Shown: piece by piece, positions 32,184-40,156 of the stretch
How the letters are laid out: each line of letters begins with the position of its first letter
How positions within the stretch are numbered: position 1 is the first letter of the stretch
DNA from: Rhodospirillaceae bacterium
GTDB taxonomy: Bacteria > Pseudomonadota > Alphaproteobacteria > Rhodospirillales > Rhodospirillaceae
DNA: 49,754 nt
Direction of reading: 5' to 3'
Assembly (NCBI GenBank): GCA_019694335.1
Contig: JAIBCD010000021.1
Location: 1-49,754, forward strand
The notes under the pieces: model-generated
Databases searched by the model: none
Told to the model about the DNA's origin: nothing
Seen by the model: only the letters and a program-made list of their open reading frames with translations
Position numbers and translations under genes: made by a program

Positions 32184-33121
32184 GAGGAAACCTTGGCCTT
32201 CCGCGGCGCGGGGTATGAGAGATAGGTCATGCGCTTCAGTTCGCGCCGGCCTTGGGTAACGGTTTGCAGGATCAGGCCGCAGGTGACGGACAGGAACGCG
32301 AGGATCATGATCGCGGCCGCCAGCACCGCCGTCGGCAGGCGCGGCACCAGCCCGGTTTGGTAGTAGGTGATCAGCACGGGCGCCGCGATGATCAGCGAGA
32401 GCAACGCGAGCAACGCGCCGGTGATCGTGAACGACGCCAGCGGACGTTCCTCTTTCACCAGCTTGCCGATCATGAACAGGATGCGGAAGCCGTCCTTGAA
32501 GGTGGACAGCTTACTGGTTGAGCCGGGCGGGCGCTCCTTGTAGGGCGTGCCGACTTCGCCGAACGGCATGCGCATCTCGAGCGCATGCACCGTGAGCTCG
32601 GTCTCGATTTCGAACCCGCCCGCCAGCGCCGGGAACGACTTGACGAACCGGCGCGAAAACACGCGGTATCCGGAGAGCATGTCGGTGGTGCGCTTGCCGA
32701 ACACCGAGGCCACGAGCGTGGTGAGTAGCCAGTTGCCGAAGACGTGGCCGCGGCGGTAGGCGGCCTCGACCTGCGAGATGCGCGCGGCGTTGAGCATGTC
32801 GAGCTGCTCGTCGAGCAGTTTGTCGATCAGCACCGGCGCGCTGGCGGCGTGATAGGTGTCGTCGCCGTCCACCAGCACGTAGACGTCGGCCTCGATGTCC
32901 GCGAACATGCGGCGCACCACGTTGCCTTTACCCTGGAGCGGCTCGGCGCGCACCACCGCGCCGGCGGCGGCGGCCACCTGCACCGTCAGATCGCGCGAAT
33001 TGTTGTCGTAGACATAAACCGTGGCCGCCGGCAACGCGGCGCGGAAATCCGCCACCACCCGGCCGATGGCGGCTTCTTCGTTGTAGCACGGGATAAGGAC
33101 GGCAATACGCGGGGCGGTCAT
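32180..33121 (-). CDS. Polyprenyl-phosphate glycosyltransferase (GT2, GtrB/DPM-like)
   Basis: The 313-residue protein begins IAVLIPCYNEEAAIGRVVAD, has VYVYDNNSRDLTVQVA, the DxD region VLVDGDDTYHA near 91-98, MLSGYRVFSRRFVKSFPAL and KERPPGSTSKLSTFKDG. Two C-terminal membrane helices lie near 228-250 and 262-285. This is the dolichyl/undecaprenyl-phosphate hexosyltransferase group. It would make a polyprenyl-phosphate sugar that the overlapping GtrA protein moves and the next gene (33152-34786), a GT-C-like membrane protein, could use in the periplasm. Donor sugar not determinable. Confidence 0.92.
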   Translation of the reverse strand: MTAPRIAVLIPCYNEEAAIGRVVADFRAALPAATVYVYDNNSRDLTVQVAAAAGAVVRAEPLQGKGNVVRRMFADIEADVYVLVDGDDTYHAASAPVLIDKLLDEQLDMLNAARISQVEAAYRRGHVFGNWLLTTLVASVFGKRTTDMLSGYRVFSRRFVKSFPALAGGFEIETELTVHALEMRMPFGEVGTPYKERPPGSTSKLSTFKDGFRILFMIGKLVKEERPLASFTITGALLALLSLIIAAPVLITYYQTGLVPRLPTAVLAAAIMILAFLSVTCGLILQTVTQGRRELKRMTYLSYPAPRKAKVSS

Positions 33122-33151
33122 GGATCAGTTGCTCGAGAACCGGGGTTCTTA

Positions 33152-34786
33152 TCACGGATGTTCCGGCGCGGGTCCAGTGCGTGTTACGGGGCAGAGCGTG
33201 ATTCTCATGGCCTCGTCCGGCGGCGGCTGAAGGTTGGTGACAACCCTTTCACAGGCCGAAAAGTCGGCGCTCAGCCCGAATTGCGGCAGCACCGCCACCG
33301 CCACGTCGTGATCCCAGGCGGCGGACAGCAGGTAGAACGACCCCTGGTGGGCCGCGAGCCGTTCGCGGATCAGGCGGTTCATGCCGGTGTCGTCCTTGGG
33401 GTCGGTGAAATAGCCCTGCAGGCGCACCACCGGCATTTCCGGCGGCAGCGACGGGATCACGTAGGACAACGGCTCCAGCCCGACCATCAGGATCATGGTA
33501 TGCGCGGGGTCCGGCAGCGGCGGCGCGCTCACCTCGACCATTTTCTCCGTCCAGGCCGGCAGCCTGATCCAGTCGCCGGGCCGCGCGGTGACGGTCACGA
33601 CCAGCAGGATCGCGCCGGCCGCCAGCGCGCGGGTCTGGACGGCGACGGGCCACAGGCCGATAACTGCCACCACCGTGAGAGGCGCGAGCATCTCCAGGGG
33701 AATGATGTAGCGGTAGATGCCGAACAGCGGCACCCAGACCGCGAACGACAGCGCACAGGCCGCGATCACATAGCGCGCGGCCAGGCGGCCGACCACCGGC
33801 GCGGTTTCGCGCGCACGACGGAGCCACAGGATTACCGGCGTCGCGAGCAGCACGAGGTAGGCCGCGAGGATGCGGAAGTCGCGGAAATCCGCTTCGCCCA
33901 CCTTGTGGCTGTCGAAGCTGAAACTTAGCGGGAACGTGATGGCGGCAAGGAAAGTCTTCGGCACATAAGCCACGTCACGATTGCCGGACTGCAAGCCCAG
34001 CGGCGATTTGAAAACATTATTGAAGTAGGGAAAAATCGGGTTTTGGTATTCCTGCCACAAGTGCAGCATCCAGAAACCGCAAGACGCGGCCATGCCGGCG
34101 ATGATGCCGATCCCGAACCAGAAGGCGAGAAACATGCGCCGCCAGAAGGTGCCGGCCACCAGCAGGAAGGCGAAGCACAGGCCGACGGCGAAGGTGATGG
34201 TCGGCAGTTTCAGCCCGACGCCCAACCCCAGCAGCGTCCCCGCCGCGCCCACGCGCGCATAGCCGGACCAGGATTTGCCCGCGAACACATCCTCGGGCGC
34301 CCGCACCACCAGGATCATCGCGCCGATGATCGCGAGGCTCACCACATTGTCGTGGAAGCTGGTGCCCACCAGGCCGATATGGCCGCCGCCGATGACGCCA
34401 CAGAGTGCAATCGCCACGGCGGCCCAGGTGCGGCGCGGCTCCACGACCGGCGTCAGCACCGCGCGCGCCAGCAGATAGAGCAGGACATAGTTGAGCCCGT
34501 GGATACAGCCGAGCAGGAACGAGAACACTTTCGCCGGCAGCAGCGTCCCGCCGAGATAAAGCGGCACGTCGAGCAGCGGGTTATAGGGCGTGGAGGCGCC
34601 GAGGTCGGTGGCAAGCCGCCCGGTCAGGAAGCGGTAGGGGTTGTACCAATGGTAATTCCGCAGATCCCAATTGGCGTCCTGGCCCAAAATCAGGGCAAGG
34701 GCGCCAAATCCGAGCGGGATGACCAGGCATAACAACCAGGCCGCCCGCGCTGGTGTGCGGAGGGCCGGAAACGGGGTCGCGAACAT
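33152..34786 (-). CDS. Polytopic membrane protein, putative GT-C-type glycosyltransferase
   Basis: With the ATG at 34786 (MFATPFPALRTPARAAW) the protein has about 544 residues and 10-12 membrane helices. After the first helix comes a periplasmic loop GQDANWDLRNYHWYNPYRFL with an acidic-aromatic motif in the place where GT-C enzymes hold their catalytic Asp, then TPYNPLLDVPLYLGG. The C-terminal 100 residues are soluble. The upstream in-frame extension to 35074 is antisense to the threonine dehydratase gene and not coding. It follows a GtrA/GT2 pair in the same direction (30-base gap), which supports a polyprenyl-sugar-dependent transferase, but I cannot name the family. Confidence 0.65.
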   Translation of the reverse strand: MFATPFPALRTPARAAWLLCLVIPLGFGALALILGQDANWDLRNYHWYNPYRFLTGRLATDLGASTPYNPLLDVPLYLGGTLLPAKVFSFLLGCIHGLNYVLLYLLARAVLTPVVEPRRTWAAVAIALCGVIGGGHIGLVGTSFHDNVVSLAIIGAMILVVRAPEDVFAGKSWSGYARVGAAGTLLGLGVGLKLPTITFAVGLCFAFLLVAGTFWRRMFLAFWFGIGIIAGMAASCGFWMLHLWQEYQNPIFPYFNNVFKSPLGLQSGNRDVAYVPKTFLAAITFPLSFSFDSHKVGEADFRDFRILAAYLVLLATPVILWLRRARETAPVVGRLAARYVIAACALSFAVWVPLFGIYRYIIPLEMLAPLTVVAVIGLWPVAVQTRALAAGAILLVVTVTARPGDWIRLPAWTEKMVEVSAPPLPDPAHTMILMVGLEPLSYVIPSLPPEMPVVRLQGYFTDPKDDTGMNRLIRERLAAHQGSFYLLSAAWDHDVAVAVLPQFGLSADFSACERVVTNLQPPPDEAMRITLCPVTRTGPAPEHP

Positions 34787-34892
34787 GGCGGCACCATATA
34801 TCACTCGCGGTTCAAGTTCCCAATTATGGTAAAACCCTGGGATAACTTGCCTTTCACGTACATTATGGCGCGCGCATTCAGGAGGATCTCTG

Positions 34893-35867
34893 TTGACCGC
34901 CCACCTTCCGACATATGACGACATTGAAGCCGCGGCCAAGCGAATCGCCAGCCACACTATTGTTACACCGCTATTGCGGTCCCCCGACCTGGACGCCCTG
35001 ACCGGCGGCACGGTGCTGCTGAAGGCCGAAACCCTGCAGCGGACCGGTTCGTTCAAGTTCCGGGGCGCTTTCAACCGGCTGTCTCAGCTCACCCCCGAAC
35101 AGAAAGCCGCGGGCGTGGTGGCGTTCTCGTCCGGCAATCATGCGCAGGGCGTGGCGGCGGCGGCGAAGATCCTGGGTCTGAAAGCCACCATCATCATGCC
35201 GGCCGACGCGCCGGCCATCAAACTCGCCAACACCAAAGCCTACGGCGCGGAAGTGGTGACCTATGACCGCGTCAAGGAAGACCGCGAGGAAATCGCGCGG
35301 CGCGTCGCGAACGGCCGCATCATCGTTCCGGCCTACGATGACCCTTACATCCTCACCGGCCAGGGCACCCTGGGCTTCGAGGCGATGAACCAGGCGAAAG
35401 CCCTGGGCCTGACCGTCGACGCCGCGCTGGCGCCGGCCAGCGGCGGCGGCCTGATCGCCGGCGTCGGCCTCGCGGTGCATCACGCCAATCCGAACGCCAA
35501 GGTCTACACCGTCGAGCCCGTGGGCTACGACGACCACAAACGCTCGGTCGAATCCGGCAAGCGCGAGCGCAACAGCTCGCTGGACGCGGCCTTGTGCGAC
35601 GCGCTGCTGGCGGCGACGCCCGGCGAGATCACCTGGGCCATCAATGGCAAGGCGCTCGCGGGTGGCTATGCCGTCACCGACGCCCAGGTGCGCCACGCCA
35701 TTGGATATGCCTTCCGCACCTTGAAGCTGGTGGTCGAGCCCGGCGGCGCGGTGGGCCTGGCGGCGGTGCTGGCCGGCCTGCACGACACCAAGGACCGCTG
35801 CACACTCGTGGTTCTCTCCGGCGGCAACGTCGATCCCGCCGTGTTCGCGGAATGCCTGACTTTGTAA
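34893..35867 (+). CDS. Threonine/serine dehydratase (PLP-dependent, catabolic type)
   Basis: The 324-residue enzyme has the PLP lysine Lys55 in RTGSFKFRGAFNRL, the substrate loop FSSGNHAQGVAAAAKILG, the phosphate-binding ASGGGLIAGVGLAV and the C-terminal VVLSGGNVDP. It deaminates threonine or serine to the 2-oxo acid. It lacks the C-terminal ACT-like regulatory domains of IlvA (about 510 residues), so it is of the TdcB / serine racemase size class. The TTG start follows AGGAGG at good spacing. It is divergent from the membrane protein gene, with a 106-base promoter region between them. Confidence 0.92.
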   Translation: MTAHLPTYDDIEAAAKRIASHTIVTPLLRSPDLDALTGGTVLLKAETLQRTGSFKFRGAFNRLSQLTPEQKAAGVVAFSSGNHAQGVAAAAKILGLKATIIMPADAPAIKLANTKAYGAEVVTYDRVKEDREEIARRVANGRIIVPAYDDPYILTGQGTLGFEAMNQAKALGLTVDAALAPASGGGLIAGVGLAVHHANPNAKVYTVEPVGYDDHKRSVESGKRERNSSLDAALCDALLAATPGEITWAINGKALAGGYAVTDAQVRHAIGYAFRTLKLVVEPGGAVGLAAVLAGLHDTKDRCTLVVLSGGNVDPAVFAECLTL

Positions 35868-36013
35868 TCGGACCCACGTAACCGATGGTTGTATTCAGCC
35901 CGTTGGTTTTTGGGTAACTTGGACTTGAGCCCCCCCGACCGCTCAGGTAATTCTCAACTTTTCCAAGAGTTTCCGGGCAGCCGCCCGGAACCGGCTGGAT
36001 GCTCTCGGGCTAG

Positions 36014-37099
36014 ATGCTGAACAAAGACAAAGAAGATATCGGTCAGGACCGTATCTCGATCATGGTGGTCGAGGACAACGAGTACATGCTCGACATCCTG
36101 GTCAACAGCCTCAAGCGGCTGGGTTTCACCCGTGTCCAGAAGGCCAAGAACGGCAAGGAAGCGGTCGAGTACCTGAAACTCACCTCCAAGGGTTTCTCCG
36201 CGGCGGTCGAGCCCATCGACATCGTCATCTCGGACTTCATCATGTCGCCGGTGAGCGGCGTGCACCTGTTGCAGTGGCTGCGGGACGACAAGCAGTCGCC
36301 GTCCCGTTTCATGCCGTTCATCATGCTGTCCGGCGCCGCCGACCGTGTGAACGTGGAGGCCTCGCGCGACCATGGTGTCAACGACTTCATGGCCAAACCG
36401 TTCTCGGTCGAGAATATCTATAAGGTGCTGCAGCGGATCATCGACGCGCCGCGCCAGTTCGTGACCACCCAGACCTACTTCGGGCCGGATCGCCGCCGCT
36501 CCAAGGCCGGACCGCCCAAGGGGCAGGAGCGGCGCAAGGAAGGCGAAGCCCACGCCACCATCGTCTATGCCAAGGACAAGGTGGAAAAGCCGGCGTCGCC
36601 CTCGGACGTGTGGCTGTTCAAGCTGCCCAACTACCTCAAACAAAAGATGGGCTCGAACGCCCAGCGCCAGCCGTTCATGCTGCCCGACGCCATGCTGGCC
36701 TCGGCCGAACAGCAATTGAAGCGCGAGGCCGACGGCTTCCTGGACTGGGCCAAGGGATACCTGGAACGCCTCTCGCGCCAGGTGGCGGAGGCCAAGCAGA
36801 TCAGCGGCGAGCGCACCGCCAATTTCGAGGAAATCAACCTGATCGCCCACGAACTGCGCGGTCAGGGCGGCACCTTCGGCTATCCGCTGATCACGGTGTT
36901 CGGCAAGTCGCTGTACGAAGTGACCAAGCCGCCGTGCCGCCAGGACGACTCCAACCTGGAGATCGTCAAGGCGCATATCGACACCATGCGCGCGGTGTCG
37001 CGCGACGAGATCGAGGGCGACGGCGGCGATGTCGGCCAGATGCTGTTCAAGGCCCTCAAGATGGCGATCGCGAAATACGCGCCGCCGGCGGCCGAATAG
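36014..37099 (+). CDS. Two-component protein with receiver (REC) and C-terminal HPt-like domain
   Basis: Residues about 16-140 are a receiver: MVVEDNEYML acidic pair, phospho-acceptor Asp in DIVISDFIMSPVSG near 75, Ser in IMLSGAADR and Lys in DFMAKPFS. A basic linker (TYFGPDRRRSKAGPPKGQER) follows. Residues about 225-345 are helical and contain NLIAHELRGQGGTFGYPLI, a good match to the HPt phospho-histidine motif (H-x-L-(K/R)-G-x3-x2-FG). A protein that can both accept phosphate on Asp and hold it on His is unusual. The kinase at 37111 follows after 11 bases, so the pair probably forms one phosphorelay. The output is not evident: there is no DNA-binding domain. Confidence 0.85.
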   Translation: MLNKDKEDIGQDRISIMVVEDNEYMLDILVNSLKRLGFTRVQKAKNGKEAVEYLKLTSKGFSAAVEPIDIVISDFIMSPVSGVHLLQWLRDDKQSPSRFMPFIMLSGAADRVNVEASRDHGVNDFMAKPFSVENIYKVLQRIIDAPRQFVTTQTYFGPDRRRSKAGPPKGQERRKEGEAHATIVYAKDKVEKPASPSDVWLFKLPNYLKQKMGSNAQRQPFMLPDAMLASAEQQLKREADGFLDWAKGYLERLSRQVAEAKQISGERTANFEEINLIAHELRGQGGTFGYPLITVFGKSLYEVTKPPCRQDDSNLEIVKAHIDTMRAVSRDEIEGDGGDVGQMLFKALKMAIAKYAPPAAE

Positions 37100-37110
37100 C
37101 CGGCGCCGCT

Positions 37111-38916
37111 TTGGCTCGGGCGCCCAACCAGTCCTCAAAAAACGGCGCCTCGTCGCTGCGCCGGCTCCGTGCGGCGACCCTGCTTCTGTTCACCAGTTTC
37201 GTGCTTCTGGTGATCAGCGCGGGCGCCTACTACCTCGAACAGCAACGCCAGGCGGCGATCGATACCGCGCGGCGCACCGCACGCGCCGCGCTCGACACCG
37301 TGCAATATCAAGCCGCGCAGACCTTCGGCGACACCTTGCGCATGTCTGAGGGCGTGGCCGACGTCTACCGCGAGCAACTCGCCCACAATCAGGTCAACGA
37401 AGCCACGCTGCACCAGCTGATGAGCGCCAAGCTGCCGCGCATGCAGGGCCTGGTCACCTTCACGCTGTTCGATACCGAGCACCACGGCATCGCCGGTTCG
37501 CGCTCCTATCCGGTCGATGTGTCCATGATCATCACCAGCGGGATGTCCTTCGAAACCTTCGCGGACATCGGCGACGACATGTTCTTCGGCCAGCTCTACA
37601 GGAACATCCGCCCCGGCCTCCTCGTCGACCAATGGTTCCTGCCGTTTGGCAAGATCGTCCGCGACGCCGGGGGCATCGTGCGCGGCTATGTGGTGGCCTT
37701 GTTCAACGCCAATTTCTTCGCCCAATACTACGCCACCCTGGACCCCGGCGCGCACGGCCAGATTTCGATCTGGTCGGCGGATGGCCTCATGCTCGCCGCC
37801 AGCCGCAACGAAAGCCGCGGCGCGGCCAATGCCGCCATGGCGGAAGAAATGCGTAAATTGCGCGACGCGTCCGACGGCCGGACCCTCACCTATGTCCAGG
37901 GACGCGGGGACAACGAAAGCAAAGTCACCGCCCTCGGGCTGGTCGGCGCGCTGCCGGTGTTCGTGGCGGTCGAGATGGACGGCCGCGATTTCATGGCGCC
38001 CTGGCGCGCGACGCGCAACCAGATCTTCCTGGCGATGGCGGTCGTGATTCTGGGCGCCGCGGCATTCGCCGTGATCATCCTGCGCCAGATTCATCATACC
38101 GAGCAGAACGAACTGGCCTTGCGCCACGCAAAAGCCTTGGCGGAGGACGCCAGCGACGCCAAGAGCCGCTTCCTCGCCCATATGAGCCACGAGTTCCGCA
38201 CGCCCCTCAACGCCATCATGGGGTTCTCCGAGATCATCAAGAACCAAGTGCTGGGCGGGACCGTTTCGCCGGACTATGTCGGCTACGCCGCCCACATCCA
38301 CCGCTCGGGCGAGCATCTCCTGCATATCGTCAACGAGATCCTGGATACCGCCAAGATCGAGCTGGGGGGCGAACCCTTGCAGCAAAAACCCACCGACATC
38401 CGCACCCTCGTCCTGGGCGCGATCGGCTTCGTCGAGGGACTCGCCGCCGGGAAAAACCTCAAGCTGAGCGTCGCCCTGCCGAACGAACTGCCGATGATCG
38501 CGAGCGACGAACGCTTCGTGCGCCAGGTTCTGATCAACCTCATGTCCAACGCGATCAAGTTCTCGCCATCGGGCGCCGAGATCGTGATCGGCGCGTGCAA
38601 TCATCCCGAATCCGGCGTCACCATATCGGTCTCGGATCATGGACCCGGCATCGAACCCAGCCTGCTCAAGCGGCTGGGCGAACCCTTCCTGCAGGGTAAC
38701 CCGGCCCTCTCGCACTCCGGCCAGGGCACCGGGCTCGGGCTGTCCATCTGCAAACGCTACATGGACCTCCTGGACGGCGAACTGAAGGTGGAAAGCACCC
38801 TCGGCAGCGGCACGACCGCCACCATCCGTTTCCCGCGCCATCTGATCGCGGCGGCGGCGGAAGTCCTGAAAAGCCCGTTGCCGCAACCCGTGACGCAAGC
38901 ATCGGCAGCGGTTTGA
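37111..38916 (+). CDS. Membrane sensor histidine kinase
   Basis: About 601 residues from the TTG at 37111 (the only usable start before the first helix). TM1 is near 20-41. A periplasmic sensor domain of about 260 residues follows (DTARRTARAALDTVQYQAAQ, then YRNIRPGLLVDQWF; dCache-like), then TM2 near 304-326. HisKA has FLAHMSHEFRTPLNAIMGF with the phospho-His near 359. HATPase_c has LMSNAIKFSPSG, DHGPGIEPSLL and GTGLGLSICKRYMDLLDGEL. There is no attached receiver or DNA-binding domain. Its partner is the REC-HPt protein just upstream. The frame stays open upstream over the partner gene, but that part is out of phase with it and not coding. Confidence 0.9.
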   Translation: MARAPNQSSKNGASSLRRLRAATLLLFTSFVLLVISAGAYYLEQQRQAAIDTARRTARAALDTVQYQAAQTFGDTLRMSEGVADVYREQLAHNQVNEATLHQLMSAKLPRMQGLVTFTLFDTEHHGIAGSRSYPVDVSMIITSGMSFETFADIGDDMFFGQLYRNIRPGLLVDQWFLPFGKIVRDAGGIVRGYVVALFNANFFAQYYATLDPGAHGQISIWSADGLMLAASRNESRGAANAAMAEEMRKLRDASDGRTLTYVQGRGDNESKVTALGLVGALPVFVAVEMDGRDFMAPWRATRNQIFLAMAVVILGAAAFAVIILRQIHHTEQNELALRHAKALAEDASDAKSRFLAHMSHEFRTPLNAIMGFSEIIKNQVLGGTVSPDYVGYAAHIHRSGEHLLHIVNEILDTAKIELGGEPLQQKPTDIRTLVLGAIGFVEGLAAGKNLKLSVALPNELPMIASDERFVRQVLINLMSNAIKFSPSGAEIVIGACNHPESGVTISVSDHGPGIEPSLLKRLGEPFLQGNPALSHSGQGTGLGLSICKRYMDLLDGELKVESTLGSGTTATIRFPRHLIAAAAEVLKSPLPQPVTQASAAV

Positions 38917-39033
38917 CCGCCGGCGTTTTTTTTTGAAACAGCGGGCGCTGCGGGAGGAGCCCAGCCCCGGGGCCAGGCCGCGCGCGCAAACAGCCTTTAG
39001 GACGATACGCGCTTACCGCGCCAGTTGCTTTGG

Positions 39034-39165
39034 GATGACGCGCGTTGACCGTGCGCCCGGATCCCTGAAGATGACGCGCGTTGACCGCGCGCCCGGATCC
39101 CTGAAGATGACGCGCGTTGACCGCGCCCGGATTCTTGAAGATGACGCGCGTTGACCGCGCGTCAA
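39034..39165. repeat. 36-bp tandem repeat array, about 3.6 copies
   Basis: Units start at 39034, 39070, 39106 and 39140 (spacing 36, 36, 34). Each begins GATGACGCGCGTTGACCG and ends GGATCCCTGAA or a variant. The third unit lacks two bases and the last is cut by the downstream stop codon. A poor upstream copy lies near 39001-39033. Each unit contains a GC-rich imperfect inverted repeat. The array sits between two convergent genes. The 250-base gap from 38917 otherwise contains only a run of nine T near 38928 and GC-rich filler. Confidence 0.88.
39143..39163 (-). terminator. GC-rich hairpin overlapping the methyltransferase stop
   Basis: GACGCGCG-TTGAC-CGCGCGTC is an 8-bp perfect stem in the last unit of the tandem array, overlapping the stop codon of the minus-strand gene. 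There is no T-run, so it may stop transcription weakly from both sides, or act as an mRNA 3' barrier, rather than be a canonical terminator. Confidence 0.4.
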
Positions 39166-39884
39166 GGCTTAGTGAAAAACATCAGGTGCTGCCAGGGCAG
39201 GCTGTCGTCCGTGCGCAGCCAGGTCAGACCCACCGCCGCCATTTCCTTCTTGGCCTGCGCCTGGGTCATGCGGTGGGTGTCGCGGATCGGCACCTTGGGA
39301 TCTTCGCCGCGATATTCGACCAATGCGATGCGCCCGCCCGGTTTCAGTGCGCGCGCCATGGCCAGGCCCATCTCGCGCGGGTAGGAAAATTCGTGATAGG
39401 CGTCGACCAGCAGGATCAGGTCGATGGTGTTCGGCTTCAGGCGTGGATCGGCGACGCCCCCCAGCACGGTCACGATATTGGCGCCCTCTGCCTTGCCCTG
39501 AGCGGTCCTGGCTTGGCGCTCCTTGATCATGTCCAGCATCTCTTTCTGGATATCCACGGCGTAGACGTACCCCTGGGGCACCGCCGCCGCGAGCCGGAAA
39601 CTGAAATAGCCTGAACCCGCGCCGATGTCGGCGACCGCGTCGTTGGGTTTCAGGCCAAGCAGCGACACCAGGCGCTCGGAGCCCTCCTCTTTGTTGCGCT
39701 CGGGCCGGTCCAGCCACTGGGCGGCTTCATGACCCATCACATAGGCGATCTCGCGCCCCATGTAGGATTTGCCGATGCCGTCGAGGGTCGGCCCGATATT
39801 GGTGTAGCCGTCCTTGTCGGGCGCCGCGGCAAAGGCCGGCGCTGCCAGGATTAGGGCCGCTGCGAGAGTCCAACGCAAGATCAT
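39162..39884 (-). CDS. Class I SAM-dependent methyltransferase with export signal
   Basis: The 240-residue protein begins with a clear signal peptide (MILRWTLAAALILAAPAFAA), followed by DKDGYTNIGPTLDGIGKSYM, EIAYVMGHEAAQWLDRPERN, the SAM-binding motif AVADIGAGSGYFSFRLA near 83-99, VYAVDIQKEML, LILLVDAYHEF and a motif III-like LKPGGRIALVEYRG. Homologous exported 'MGREIA.VMGH..A.WL.R' methyltransferases are widespread in Proteobacteria but have no agreed substrate, and SAM is not known to be available in the periplasm. Its ATG overlaps the small membrane gene (ATGA), placing it last in the lptF-lptG-hydroxylase-GNAT run and suggesting a lipid or envelope substrate. Confidence 0.85.
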   Translation of the reverse strand: MILRWTLAAALILAAPAFAAAPDKDGYTNIGPTLDGIGKSYMGREIAYVMGHEAAQWLDRPERNKEEGSERLVSLLGLKPNDAVADIGAGSGYFSFRLAAAVPQGYVYAVDIQKEMLDMIKERQARTAQGKAEGANIVTVLGGVADPRLKPNTIDLILLVDAYHEFSYPREMGLAMARALKPGGRIALVEYRGEDPKVPIRDTHRMTQAQAKKEMAAVGLTWLRTDDSLPWQHLMFFTKP

Positions 39885-40156
39885 CGCCTGTCCCCATCGT
39901 CATTTCTGAGCGGCAGATCGTTCGGGTCGTGATCGATCACCGGCGGCGTGTGCCGCTGATCGCCGGGAGATTCGCCAGGCCTGATCGGCGCGCCGCCGAC
40001 CACCCAGACATTCCCATATTTCTTGCCGAACAGAAAGAACAGCAGCGCCAGAACCGGCACCACGATCAACGCCGCCAGAAAGGCGTAGGCGAACAGCACC
40101 AGCACCACCGCGGCGATTGCCAGCGCAAAGGCCACGCGGAGGATGCGCGCGATCAT
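39881..40156 (-). CDS. Small membrane protein in the ceramide-related operon
   Basis: Started at the ATG at 40156 (ATGA overlap with the GNAT gene stop), the 91-residue protein has one long or hairpin membrane region (ILRVAFALAIAAVVLVLFAY followed by AFLAALIVVPVLALLFFLFG) and a polar C-terminal tail with GNVWVVGGAPIRPGE and a Pro/Asp-rich end. No family is recognised. The stop overlaps the exported methyltransferase start, so it is cotranslated between a putative ceramide synthase and an exported enzyme. Longer upstream reading is antisense-like and rejected. Confidence 0.7.
   Translation of the reverse strand: MIARILRVAFALAIAAVVLVLFAYAFLAALIVVPVLALLFFLFGKKYGNVWVVGGAPIRPGESPGDQRHTPPVIDHDPNDLPLRNDDGDRR

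Noticed and set aside
34787-35074. N-terminal extension of the polytopic membrane protein
   Set aside because: These codons lie antisense to the threonine dehydratase start and add no membrane or family feature; the ATG at 34786 begins the first helix.
36610-37110. N-terminal extension of the histidine kinase
   Set aside because: It reads the REC-HPt gene in a wrong frame; real kinase sequence starts only before TM1.
39034-39165. CRISPR array
   Set aside because: Units are directly adjacent tandem repeats with no spacers and no cas genes in the window.
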